Shown piece after piece: positions 35,597-44,182 of a stretch of 64,000 bases of DNA. The notes under the pieces were generated by a model. That model saw nothing but the letters and a program-made list of their open reading frames with translations. It had not been told where the DNA came from and ran no database searches. Within the stretch, counting starts at the first letter, position 1. Every line of letters starts with the position of its first letter. Origin of the DNA: Actinoplanes utahensis (GTDB lineage: Bacteria; Actinomycetota; Actinomycetes; Mycobacteriales; Micromonosporaceae); assembly GCF_016862455.1 (NCBI RefSeq), contig NZ_BOMZ01000111.1:1-64000 (forward strand), read 5' to 3'. The position numbers were made by a program, and so were the translations under genes.

Positions 35597-36751
35597 ATGC
35601 GCATCCTGCACACCTCCGACTGGCACGTCGGCAAGGTCCTCAAGGGCCGCAACCGCTTCGAGGAGCACACGCGCGTGCTCGCCCAGGTGATCGACATCGC
35701 CCGGGAGGAGCGGCCGGACCTGGTGATCGTGGCCGGTGACCTCTACGACACGGCCGCGCCGACCGCGGACGCGACCCGCTTGGTCACCCGGGCGCTGTCC
35801 GCGCTGCGCAAGACCGGGGCCCGGGTGGTGGCGATCGGCGGCAACCACGACAACGGGGCCGCGCTGGACGCGTTGCGGCCGTGGGCCGACGCGGCCGGCA
35901 TCGAGCTGCGGGGGTCGTACCCCAAGGGTGATCTCAACGATCTTCTGATCGAGGGGACCACCGAGGGTGGCGAGCGGTGGCGGCTTGCGGCCCTGCCGTT
36001 CCTCTCCCAGCGGTACGCGATCCGCGCCGCCGAGATGTACGAGCTGACCGCCGCCGAGGCCAACCAGACCTACGCCGACCTGGTCGCCCGCCTGATCGCC
36101 AAGATCAGCGAGCCGTTCGCGGAGCCCGGCGTGGTCAACCTGCTCACCGCGCACCTGACGATCGTCGGGGCGAGCACCGGCGGCGGCGAGCGGGAGGCGC
36201 ACACCATCATGGGGTACGCGGTGCCCGCCACCGTCTTCCCGCCGAACGCGCACTACGTCGCTCTCGGCCACCTGCATCGCACCCAGTCGGTGATCTCCCC
36301 CTGTCCCACCCGGTACTCCGGCAGCCCGCTCGCCGTCGACTTCGGCGAGGAGGAGAACGTCTGCTCGGTCGCGATCGTCGACGTCTCGGCCGAGAAGGCG
36401 GCGCACGTCCGTGACGTGCCGGTGACCTCGGCGCTGACCTTGCGGACCGTGCGCGGCACCCTGGAACAGCTGGCCACGGTGAACCTTCCGGAGGCCTGGC
36501 TGCGTGTCCTGGTCCGGGAGGCGCCGCGCCCGGGCCTCCGCGAGGACGTGCAGGACCTCCTGCCGAACGCCCTGGAGGTGCGCATCGACCCGGACATGCT
36601 GCCGAGCCGTACCGGAGCCCGCGCCGCCGAACGGGCCGGCCGGTCCCCCCGCGAGCTCTTCGGCGACTACCTGGACAGTCGCGGCAACGCCGAGGAAGGC
36701 GTCCGCGAGCTCTTCGACGAGCTGTACGACGAGGTGAGCAGCAACCGATGA
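35597..36751 (+). CDS. sbcD: SbcD/Mre11 nuclease subunit
   Basis: 384 aa calcineurin-like phosphoesterase. Metal ligands are all visible: D8 and H10 (TSDWHVGK), D48 (AGDLYD), N83/H84 (GGNHDNG), then LTAHLTI and LGHLHRTQ. SbcD with SbcC opens hairpins and processes double-strand ends in a Mn-dependent manner. The stop overlaps the sbcC start (ATGA, 36748-36751). Confidence 0.96.
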   Translation: MRILHTSDWHVGKVLKGRNRFEEHTRVLAQVIDIAREERPDLVIVAGDLYDTAAPTADATRLVTRALSALRKTGARVVAIGGNHDNGAALDALRPWADAAGIELRGSYPKGDLNDLLIEGTTEGGERWRLAALPFLSQRYAIRAAEMYELTAAEANQTYADLVARLIAKISEPFAEPGVVNLLTAHLTIVGASTGGGEREAHTIMGYAVPATVFPPNAHYVALGHLHRTQSVISPCPTRYSGSPLAVDFGEEENVCSVAIVDVSAEKAAHVRDVPVTSALTLRTVRGTLEQLATVNLPEAWLRVLVREAPRPGLREDVQDLLPNALEVRIDPDMLPSRTGARAAERAGRSPRELFGDYLDSRGNAEEGVRELFDELYDEVSSNR

Positions 36752-39237
36752 GGCCACTGAGGCTCGACATGGCCGGGTTCACGGTGTTCCGGGAGAACAC
36801 GACGGTGGACTTCACCGACGCCGACTACTTCGCCCTGGTCGGCCCGACCGGATCCGGCAAGTCGACGGTGCTGGACGCGATCTGTTTCGCCCTCTACGGC
36901 ACGGTGCCACGCTGGGGCGGGTCCCGGGGGATCGGCAACGCCCTCGCGCCGTCGGCCGCCGAGGCCCGGGTGCGCCTGGTCTTCGAGTCGGCCGGTGACC
37001 GGTTCGTGGCGACCCGGGTGGTCCGGCGGGACGGCCGGGGCAATGTGAAGACCGCGGGAGCCGGGCTGCAGTTGATGCCGCCCGGCTTCGACGTCACCAA
37101 GCTCGACACCGGCATGGACCTGGAGGATCTGGGCGAGGTGCTGGCCGGCACCCCCGCCGAGATGGACGCGGCGGTGCTGGACGCCGTCGGCCTGCCGTAC
37201 GAGCAGTTCACCAGCTGTGTGGTGCTGCCGCAGGGACAGTTCGCCGACTTCCTGCACGCCAAACCGGCCACCCGGCAGCAGATCCTGGTCAACCTGCTCG
37301 GCCTGCACGTCTACGAGGAGGTGCAGGGCCGGGCGGCCGAGCGCGGCAAGACCGCCGAGGCGAAACTGAGCGTGGTCGAGCAGCAGATCGGCGCGCTGGA
37401 CGACGCCACCGACGAGGCGGTCGGCACGGCCGCGGAGCACCTGGAGCGGATGCGGGAGCTGACCGCTGCCGTCGAGGCCGCCGTGCCGGGGCTGCGAGCC
37501 GCCCGGGAGGCCGAGGCCGCCGCCGCCGAGGCACGGGACGCGGTGGACGCGGAGCTGGCGGCGCTCGCCTCGGTGCGTACCCCGCCGGGGTTGTCCGAGG
37601 CCACCGGCGCGGTCGCCGCCGCCCGGGAGGCGGCCGCCCGCGCCGCCGACGACGTGCACACGGCCGAGGAGGCCGAGGAGAAGGTCCGCGGCGAGGTGGC
37701 CGCGGCCGGCGACCCGGGCCGCCTGCGGGTGGCCCTGGACCGGCATCACGAGCTGGCGAAACTCATCGAGCAGCAGGAGTGGTTCGCCGGGAAGGTGTCG
37801 GTCGCCGAGGTCGAGCACCGCGACGCGCTCGCCGCCGCCGAGCTGGCCCACGCCCACCACCTCGGCGCGCAGCAGCTGCTCGAGCAGGCCCGCCAGGCCT
37901 ATCGGGAGGCCCAGCAGAGCGACCGGGCGGCGGCGCTGCGCGGCCACCTGACGGCGGGGCAGTCCTGCCCGGTCTGCGAGCAGACCGTCACGGTGGTGCC
38001 GGAGGTGCCGCACGAGTCCGCGGTGCGGCTGGCCGAGCAGGCCGGCAACGCCGCTCGCGAGGAGTCCGAGGCGGCGCAGGCCCGCTGGCGCGAGCGCGAC
38101 GCGGTGGCCCGCAACCTGGCCAACGACCTGGAGCGCAAGCGCGGGCAGTACGAGCACCACCTGTCCCGGCTGGCCGAGGTGCGCAAGGCCGTGGAGGGGC
38201 TGCCCGACGCCGAGACGTTGCAGCGGCGCCTGGCCGAGCTGGGCGCGCTCCAGCGGCGCCTGGAGGACGCCGGGACGGCGGTGCGCGGCGCGCGGGAGGC
38301 GCTGCGCACGGCACAGCAGGTGGTCCGGGCCGCCGAGGACCAGCAGCGGACGGCGTGGCGCACCTTCGACGCCGTCCGGGACCGGCTGGCCCGGTTCGAG
38401 CCGCCGCCGGCCGACCGCGACGACCTCGCCGGCGCCTGGCAGGCCCTGGTCGCGTGGGCGGTCACCGAGCACGGCAACCGGCGCTCGGCCCGGGAGCAGG
38501 CCGAGCGGGCGGTGGCCGCGGCCCATCAGGAGACGGTCCGCGCCCGTGCCGACATCGTCGACCTGTTCACCGCCGCCGGCGTGCCCGGTCCCGCGTCGTA
38601 CGACGAGTCCGGCCTGATCCGGGCCGCCGCGGTGGCCGCCGAACGGGCCGGGGCGGCCTGGCAGCGGCTCACCGAACGGCGCGAGCAGGCCCGCGCCGCC
38701 ATCGAGCAGCGCGACGCCCTGGTGCGGGCGAGCCGGGTGGCGAAATCGCTGGCCGGGCACCTGCGGGCGAACAACTTCGAGCGCTGGCTCCTGGAGGAGG
38801 CACTGGATCTTCTGGTCGACGGCGCGTCCCGGATCCTGCGGGAGCTGACCGGCGGGCAGTACGAGCTGATGCACGAGAAGGGCGAGTTCTTCGTCGTGGA
38901 CCACCACGACGCGGGGCTGCGCCGCGGGGTGCGGACACTGTCCGGCGGCGAGACGTTCCAGGCGTCGCTGGCGCTGGCGCTGGCCCTCTCCGAACAGCTG
39001 GCCGGGATGAGCACCACCGCGGCCAGCCTGGAGTCGATCGTGCTGGACGAGGGGTTCGGCACCCTGGACGCGGCCACCCTCGACGTGGTCGCCGCCACCC
39101 TGGAGAACCTCGCGGCGCGCGGGGACCGGATGGTCGGGCTGGTCACCCACGTGCACGCGCTGGCCGAGCGGGTTCCGGTGCGGTTCGAGGTGCGTAAGGA
39201 CGCGCGTACCGCCCACGTCGAGAGGGTGGGCCTGTGA
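36748..39237 (+). CDS. sbcC: SbcC/Rad50 SMC-like ATPase subunit
   Basis: 829 aa. Walker A GPTGSGKST (32-40), Q-loop PQGQFADFL, coiled coils rich in Ala/Glu/Arg on both sides of a zinc hook CPVC (407-410), ABC signature LSGGETFQ (about 731) and Walker B IVLDEGFGTLD (764-774). It is about 200 residues shorter than E. coli SbcC, the loss being in the coiled coil. Partner of SbcD. The stop overlaps the next gene (GTGA, 39234-39237), so four proteins are translated as one coupled set. Confidence 0.96.
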   Translation: MRPLRLDMAGFTVFRENTTVDFTDADYFALVGPTGSGKSTVLDAICFALYGTVPRWGGSRGIGNALAPSAAEARVRLVFESAGDRFVATRVVRRDGRGNVKTAGAGLQLMPPGFDVTKLDTGMDLEDLGEVLAGTPAEMDAAVLDAVGLPYEQFTSCVVLPQGQFADFLHAKPATRQQILVNLLGLHVYEEVQGRAAERGKTAEAKLSVVEQQIGALDDATDEAVGTAAEHLERMRELTAAVEAAVPGLRAAREAEAAAAEARDAVDAELAALASVRTPPGLSEATGAVAAAREAAARAADDVHTAEEAEEKVRGEVAAAGDPGRLRVALDRHHELAKLIEQQEWFAGKVSVAEVEHRDALAAAELAHAHHLGAQQLLEQARQAYREAQQSDRAAALRGHLTAGQSCPVCEQTVTVVPEVPHESAVRLAEQAGNAAREESEAAQARWRERDAVARNLANDLERKRGQYEHHLSRLAEVRKAVEGLPDAETLQRRLAELGALQRRLEDAGTAVRGAREALRTAQQVVRAAEDQQRTAWRTFDAVRDRLARFEPPPADRDDLAGAWQALVAWAVTEHGNRRSAREQAERAVAAAHQETVRARADIVDLFTAAGVPGPASYDESGLIRAAAVAAERAGAAWQRLTERREQARAAIEQRDALVRASRVAKSLAGHLRANNFERWLLEEALDLLVDGASRILRELTGGQYELMHEKGEFFVVDHHDAGLRRGVRTLSGGETFQASLALALALSEQLAGMSTTAASLESIVLDEGFGTLDAATLDVVAATLENLAARGDRMVGLVTHVHALAERVPVRFEVRKDARTAHVERVGL

Positions 39238-40205
39238 CCAGGATGTTCGTCGACGCGTGGGACCCGTCGTACGGGTCGTCCTTCGAGGGCGGCGAGGGCG
39301 GGGACGGCCCGGCGTCGTCCAGCAGCGCCCAGGTGGACGTGGACGTGGAGGTGGCGGCCGCCGAGTGGGCGCCGATCGACGTGCCCGCGGGCGCGCGGGC
39401 GCCGGACGTGGTGTTCCTGGTCGACGGGGTGCGGCGCAACGACGCCGGACTGTGGACGGCCGAGGAGGACGGCACGTCGTACGCGGGGCTGGCCGCCTCG
39501 TACGCCGCCGGGGTGGTCCGCTGCGACCTGGCCCGCGGGATCGCCGAGCTGGCCGGGGCCCGGGTCGCCCGTGGCCTGTTCACGGCCAGCCCCAGCGCGA
39601 CCGACGTGCAGGCCGGCTCGGTGCGTTACGAGGTGCACCGGATCAGCGGGGCCGGTGAGGCGAGCAAGCTGCCGGCCGCCGTGCAGGCGCCGCTGACCGC
39701 GCTGGAGATCGAGATCTCGGCGGCCGCCCGGGACGGCGGCTCGGACGGCGCCGACCTGCTCATCGTGGACGGTCCACTGCGTAACCGGCGGCAGCTGCCG
39801 CGCACCATCGGCTACGTGAAGACCCAGCAGAAGCACTATCTGCCGGCCGCTCAGGAGGCGATCGTGCCCCGGCTGCGGCCGGGTCAGCGCACGCCGGTCT
39901 TCCATCTGGGCACGGTGTGGGGCGGCTGGACGTGGTACCTGCGGCTGCCCGGCTCGTCCGGCGCGCCGTGGTCGGGCATCGTGCGGGTGGAGTGCTCGCC
40001 GGAGCTGACCGCGGAGCAGGCGATCGAGCTGGCCGACGTGTCGGTGGCGACGCTGCCGCGGTTCGCGTCGTCGGCCTACAAGGATCCGCGTGCCCCGCAG
40101 AACCTGGTGCCGATCGCGGGCCTGGAACGGCGGCTGCGGGGGATGCTCGGCGACGCCCGGGTCCTGCACCGGGCGCTCTCCCTGGCGACCAGCGCGGCCC
40201 GCTGA
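39234..40205 (+). CDS. NurA-like nuclease domain protein
   Basis: 323 aa, usually annotated as hypothetical. NurA-type landmarks are present in order: acidic VVFLVDGVRR (D64), LLIVDGPL (D179), then GYVKTQQKHYL (K196) and a C-terminal PRFASSAYKDPRAPQNLVPI block followed by helix GLERRLR, comparable to the end of archaeal NurA. NurA is a 5'-3' nuclease working with HerA. Sequence similarity is weak and the assignment rests on motif order plus the HerA-Mre11-Rad50 neighbours. GTG start overlaps the sbcC stop. Confidence 0.68.
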   Translation: MTRMFVDAWDPSYGSSFEGGEGGDGPASSSSAQVDVDVEVAAAEWAPIDVPAGARAPDVVFLVDGVRRNDAGLWTAEEDGTSYAGLAASYAAGVVRCDLARGIAELAGARVARGLFTASPSATDVQAGSVRYEVHRISGAGEASKLPAAVQAPLTALEIEISAAARDGGSDGADLLIVDGPLRNRRQLPRTIGYVKTQQKHYLPAAQEAIVPRLRPGQRTPVFHLGTVWGGWTWYLRLPGSSGAPWSGIVRVECSPELTAEQAIELADVSVATLPRFASSAYKDPRAPQNLVPIAGLERRLRGMLGDARVLHRALSLATSAAR

Positions 40206-40222
40206 GGACCGTCCCGGCTCGG

Positions 40223-40352
40223 GTGTGGAGTTCGGGCGTCGTACGCCGGGGGCTCCACACACCACCTGCCGTGTGGAGTTCGGGCGGTCATGCGTGCCGG
40301 AACTCCACACGCGGCCTGTCGTGTGGTGGGGCCACAGGCGCCCTCGCCACAC
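40223..40352 (+). terminator. Three consecutive hairpins after the nurA-like gene
   Basis: Stems: 40223-40230 with 40253-40260 (8 bp), 40271-40281 with 40300-40310 (11 bp, perfect), 40321-40326 with 40347-40352 (6 bp). All use a GTGTGG arm. The set probably ends the HerA-SbcDC-NurA operon. Confidence 0.65.
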
Positions 40353-40572
40353 GCGCCGGGGGAGCCGGGGGTCGTCGTTTCGGTCACGGACCGTCAGCGG
40401 CGGCACCGGGCGGGGCCACGCCGAGTGTGATCGTTCACATGGTCGGCCCGGCAGGTGGGCCGGGACGTGCGATTCGTCCCGCTTTCTGAGACATCGACGA
40501 GATCGGCTTCAGGGCCGGCCGGATGACGCCTATTCGGGCATCCCGCTACCACCCGAACAGGGAATTCCTTAA

Positions 40573-40586
40573 TGGGAGCGCTCCCG
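40573..40586. promoter_or_regulatory. Second LacI-type (CebR-box-like) palindrome
   Basis: TGGGAGCGCTCCCG, 13 of 14 bases as in the CebR-type box at 18609-18622. It lies about 380 bp upstream of the ECF sigma gene. Confidence 0.6.
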
Positions 40587-40721
40587 TACGGGTGTCGCCC
40601 GAAAGGGGCCGACCGGAATTATGGCATCCCCCGATCGGCTCGCAGAGGTGCCCTTTAAGCACCGACGACAACGCTGTGAAATCACTTGTTCACGCTACGA
40701 GATCACGCTCTCCGGCGACCC

Positions 40722-40736
40722 TGAGAATTATTCTCG
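40722..40736. promoter_or_regulatory. Fur/Zur-like 7-1-7 inverted repeat
   Basis: TGAGAATTATTCTCG has 6-bp perfect arms around a central T and fits the TGAnAATnATTnTCA pattern of Fur-family boxes except for the last base. Metal control of the sigma operon is a guess. Confidence 0.35.
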
Positions 40737-40968
40737 CCGCTGTTGTCCAAGGGCTAAAGGCAGTGAGTATTATTCCGCCTTACCTGGCGTCCCAATCGGC
40801 GTTGATCAATACAGAGGGTGATCGGCGGCTGATGGTCCGTCTCGAACGCGAACGCAGCGGAGGACCGTTGAGACCAAGTGTCCCGGAAAATTCTGCCCCG
40901 GCTTTGATCCCGGCGGGGCTCCCCGGCCGTATCTCAGGCGACGGGGAAGGGTCCGGGCGGAGGTATCG

Positions 40969-41646
40969 ATGCATGCGGTGGCCGAGGATCGGCTCGCGCC
41001 GGAGAGGGTGCGCGTGATGGCACGGCAATCCGGTGGTAGGTGGCAGGCTCTCGACGGTGGCAACCACCGTGACGAGGGCACGGTGATCCCGCGGCAGGGT
41101 CCGCGGCACGGCGCCGCTCCGAGCAGTGCTCCCAGCCACGAGGACACCCTCGTGAAGATGCTCTACGAGGAGCACGCGGGGCCGCTGCTGATGTTCGTGC
41201 TGCGGCTGACCGGCGGTGACCGGCAGCGTGCGGAGGACATCGTGCAGGAGACGCTGCTGCGTGCCTGGCGCAACGCGCACCGCCTGGGCGCCCAGGGGCA
41301 GCAGTCGCTGCGTCCCTGGCTCGTCACGGTGGCCCGCCGGATCGCCATCGACGAGCATCGCAGCGCGAGCGCCCGCCCCGCCGAGACGTATGATCGGGAG
41401 CTGGAGAGCTTCCCGACGACGTCCGACGAGACCGACAAGGTCCTGCAGTCGATGACCGTGTCGGACGCGCTCCGGCAGCTCAGCCATTCGCACCGGGAGA
41501 TCCTGATCGAGACGTACTTCCGCGGTCGCACCGTCCCGGAGGCCGCCGAGTCGCTGAACCTGCCGCTCGGCACGGCCAAGTCGCGGGTGTACTACGCGCT
41601 GCGTGCGCTGCGTACGGCGCTGCAGCAGCGGGGGGTGACGGAATGA
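40969..41646 (+). CDS. ECF RNA polymerase sigma factor
   Basis: 225 aa. Region 2 at about 60-130 (LYEEHAGPLLMFVLRLTGGD, AEDIVQETLLRAWRNA) and region 4 at about 165-220 (LSHSHREILIETYFRGRTVP, LNLPLGTAKSRVYYALRALR). Directs RNA polymerase to envelope-type promoters. ATG 40969 has GGAGG five bases upstream; ATG 41017 would remove 16 residues of the unstructured N-terminus. The stop overlaps the anti-sigma gene (ATGA), the usual arrangement. Confidence 0.94.
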   Translation: MHAVAEDRLAPERVRVMARQSGGRWQALDGGNHRDEGTVIPRQGPRHGAAPSSAPSHEDTLVKMLYEEHAGPLLMFVLRLTGGDRQRAEDIVQETLLRAWRNAHRLGAQGQQSLRPWLVTVARRIAIDEHRSASARPAETYDRELESFPTTSDETDKVLQSMTVSDALRQLSHSHREILIETYFRGRTVPEAAESLNLPLGTAKSRVYYALRALRTALQQRGVTE

Positions 41647-42422
41647 CACAGGACCAGCAGCACTACGACGTCGCGTCGTACGCGCTCGGCATCCTGGACG
41701 ACCGGGACGCCGCCCGGTTCGAGGACCATCTCATCGACTGCGCCCAGTGTGCGTACGAGCTGGAGTCGTTCGTCCAGGTGGCGGACGTCCTCTCGACCGT
41801 CGACGGGGAGGCCTTCGAGGCCGCCGAACGGGCCGAGCGGGACGGTCAGGTGCTGCACAAGATGCTCGGCGAGGTCGGCGCGGAGCGGCAGCGGGCCAAC
41901 AGCCGCCGCCTCTACTCGCTGGCCGCCGCCGTGGTCGTCTTCGCGATGCTGTCGATCGGCGCGCTGTTCGCCGGCGGCAAGTGGCTCGGCCCCGACGAGC
42001 CCCGGAACTCGCCGGACACCACGGCCCGCGGCTCCAGCGAGATCGAGCCGCTGCCGAACCTCGACGGCCCGGGCGTCGGCGGCACCAAGCTGCCCGGCGA
42101 CAACCTGGCCGGCACCGACAACCGGACCAATGTGGCCGCCGCGGTCGGCCTGCTGCAGAAGGACTGGGGCACCCAGGTGTCCTTCATGCTCACCGGCATC
42201 AAGGGGCCGAAGAAGTGCGCCCTCGTGCTGGTGCGCACCGACGGGACCTCGGAGAAGGTCGCCGACTGGACCGTCACCGAGGCCGGGTGGGGCACCGCCG
42301 CCAACCCGAACGCGCTGATGCTCCAGGCGATCACCGCGACCCCGCGCAAGGAGATCGCGCACGTGCGGGTGCAGGAGATCACCGCGAGTGGCGCGGGCGA
42401 GACTCTGGTCAGCCTTCCGTAA
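41643..42422 (+). CDS. Membrane anti-sigma factor with zinc-binding motif
   Basis: 259 aa. The N-terminal anti-sigma domain carries H29-x3-C33-x2-C36 (HLIDCAQC), the ZAS zinc signature; a single TM segment lies at about 91-112 and the C-terminal 145 residues face outside (VSFMLTGIKGPKKCALVLVR). It should hold the adjacent sigma factor inactive until an envelope signal, relayed by the outer domain, releases it. A perfect terminator follows, so sigma and anti-sigma form a two-gene unit. Confidence 0.93.
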   Translation: MTQDQQHYDVASYALGILDDRDAARFEDHLIDCAQCAYELESFVQVADVLSTVDGEAFEAAERAERDGQVLHKMLGEVGAERQRANSRRLYSLAAAVVVFAMLSIGALFAGGKWLGPDEPRNSPDTTARGSSEIEPLPNLDGPGVGGTKLPGDNLAGTDNRTNVAAAVGLLQKDWGTQVSFMLTGIKGPKKCALVLVRTDGTSEKVADWTVTEAGWGTAANPNALMLQAITATPRKEIAHVRVQEITASGAGETLVSLP

Positions 42423-42437
42423 CCGTCCGAACACGAG

Positions 42438-42474
42438 AATGGCCCGGCCGCGTCAGCGGCCGGGCCATTTTTGC
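42438..42474 (+). terminator. Rho-independent terminator after the anti-sigma gene
   Basis: Fourteen-bp perfect GC stem (42438-42451 with 42456-42469), GTCA loop and T-run. Confidence 0.92.
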
Positions 42475-42625
42475 CTGGAGGATCTTACTTTTACGTACGC
42501 GACGGCCGGAAGGTTCAACCGAAAAATCATTGATTTGATCCACCCGAATGTTCAACCGACTTCGCACCCTCTCCGTACTACTGCCCGGAAATGGCCAAAG
42601 CCATGACATAGCCGGGAGGGGCCAC

Positions 42626-43336
42626 GTGGTACCGGAGAAGCGAAAGTGGAAGGTCGTTGGAGCAGCACTGGCGGCGGGGCTGGCCCTGTCGGCGTGTGCC
42701 CCGACCGGATACACCGCGGCCGACTACGGCAACGCCGCCGAGCCCGCGTCCAACGACGTCGCGGCCACGCCGGGCGCGACCGCCGGGGCAGAGGCCGAGG
42801 CCGACCCCACCGCCGAGGCGACGGCGCCGGCCGCACCGGCCGGCGGCGGCGAGGCGAACACCGCAGAGATCAGTGACGAGCTGGCCACCACGGAGCTCAA
42901 CGCCGCGAAGGTCGCCCGGATGGGCACCACCGTCCAGGACGAGGACGGCTTCGTGCTGTACCGGTTCGACGACGACGGGGACGACCCGGCGAAGTCGAAC
43001 TGCAACGGCGACTGCGCCAAGGTGTGGCCGCCCGCGTACACCAACGACGGCGAGCCCACCCTCAAGGGCGTCAACAAGGCCCTGGTCGGCACGGTGACCC
43101 GGGCGGACGGCACCAAGCAGCTGACCCTCAAGGGCTGGCCGCTCTACCGCTACATCGGCGACAAGAAGCCGGGTCAGTGGAAGGGCCAGAACGTCGGCGG
43201 CAAGTGGTTCGTGATCCAGCCGAACGGCGCGAAGAACCTCACCTGTCTCCCCGCCGTCTCGAAGGCGGTCGCTCCGCCCGCCGACGACAGCTCCGGCGCG
43301 GCCGGCAGCGACTCGAGCGGCGACATCAGCTACTGA
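42626..43336 (+). CDS. Lipoprotein with secreted repeats of unknown function (COG4315 type)
   Basis: 236 aa from GTG 42626, which follows GGGAGGGG. Signal peptide and lipobox LALSAC (C24) predict an exported lipoprotein. After an Ala/Thr-rich linker come two repeats: DGFVLYRFDDDGDDPAKSNC followed by CAKVWPPAYT, and GWPLYRYIGDKKPGQWKGQN, the pattern of this family. Members are thought to handle redox cofactors or envelope stress, unproven. Likely a target or effector of the neighbouring sigma factor. Confidence 0.9.
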   Translation: MVPEKRKWKVVGAALAAGLALSACAPTGYTAADYGNAAEPASNDVAATPGATAGAEAEADPTAEATAPAAPAGGGEANTAEISDELATTELNAAKVARMGTTVQDEDGFVLYRFDDDGDDPAKSNCNGDCAKVWPPAYTNDGEPTLKGVNKALVGTVTRADGTKQLTLKGWPLYRYIGDKKPGQWKGQNVGGKWFVIQPNGAKNLTCLPAVSKAVAPPADDSSGAAGSDSSGDISY

Positions 43337-43368
43337 ATCGGCACAGGCACCGGAAGTTGGAGGACAAG

Positions 43369-44145
43369 ATGCAGACCCGCCGTATCCCCCGATGGCTGGT
43401 CGGAACCCTGGCACTGGCATGCGCGTTCCTGATGACGCCGGCCGGGGTGGCTCACGCCGACGAACCTGTGCCCGTGCCGCCGAACACCGGCCTGACCGAC
43501 ACCGGGAACGGCGTCATCAGCGCCGCGGACCGGGACTTCGTCGTCAAGGTGCGGCTCGCCGGGCTCTGGGAGGTCCCGGCCGGCAACATGGCGCAGGAGA
43601 AGTCGGACAACGCGAACGTCGCGAAGATCGGCAAGGCCATCGCCGCTCAGCACGTCGCTCTCGACAACCTGACCATCGCCGCGGCCAAGAAGCTGGGCAT
43701 CAGCCTGCCGAACAAGCCGAACGGCGACCAGCAGGCCTGGCTCAACGAGATGAAGACGGCGCCCACCGCGCGTCAGTTCGAGCAGCTCTTCATCGACCGG
43801 CTGCGGTCCGCCCACGGCAAGATCTTCCCGGCCATCGCCACGATCCGCGCCACCACGCGCAACGACACGGTCCGCAAGCTCGCGCAGCAGACCAACCAGT
43901 TCGTGATGACGCACATGACCCTGCTGGAGAGCAGCGGCATCGTCGACTACGCCGCGCTGCCCACGGCCCCGGCTCCGGCCGCCGCCGCGGGGCTCGGACC
44001 GGTCGCCATCGACAACCAGATGCTCGTGGCAGCCGAAAAGGGCGAGAACATGCCCGGACTCAGCAACACCGTGATCCTGTTGGTCCTCGCTGCCGCGCTG
44101 GTGGTCGGGGTCGTAACGACCATGCGCATCTTCCGCGCGCGGTAA
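43369..44145 (+). CDS. Exported DUF4142 protein with C-terminal membrane anchor
   Basis: 258 aa from ATG 43369 (Shine-Dalgarno GGAGG). Signal peptide with cleavage near AHA-DEP (residue 30), a four-helix DUF4142 domain (AADRDFVVKVRLAGLWEVPA, KIGKAIAAQHVALDNLTIAA, THMTLLESSG), an Ala/Pro linker and a TM helix at about 233-252. DUF4142 is ferritin-like in shape; many are stress-induced. 32 bp after the lipoprotein gene, so probably one operon. Confidence 0.9.
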   Translation: MQTRRIPRWLVGTLALACAFLMTPAGVAHADEPVPVPPNTGLTDTGNGVISAADRDFVVKVRLAGLWEVPAGNMAQEKSDNANVAKIGKAIAAQHVALDNLTIAAAKKLGISLPNKPNGDQQAWLNEMKTAPTARQFEQLFIDRLRSAHGKIFPAIATIRATTRNDTVRKLAQQTNQFVMTHMTLLESSGIVDYAALPTAPAPAAAAGLGPVAIDNQMLVAAEKGENMPGLSNTVILLVLAAALVVGVVTTMRIFRAR

Positions 44146-44182
44146 GTCGAATCGCCCACGGCGACGAAGAAAGGTGTCACCC

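Larger units (their letters stand above)
40206..40968. other. 763-bp intergenic region, hairpins then AT-richer regulatory DNA
   Basis: No gene seen. The left third (40223-40352) holds three GTGTGG-armed hairpins; the right part is less GC-rich and carries a LacI-type palindrome (40573-40586) and a Fur-like 7-1-7 palindrome (40722-40736). It is likely the promoter region of the sigma-factor operon. Confidence 0.65.

Noticed and set aside
36667..39216. 849-codon open frame antisense to sbcC
   Set aside because: Shadow of a GC-rich gene: His/Gly/Pro/Arg-rich, no domain, no start signal; sbcC has all Rad50 motifs.
40523..41017. 164-codon plus-strand frame before the sigma gene
   Set aside because: Overlaps regulatory palindromes and the sigma start in another frame; no coding character.
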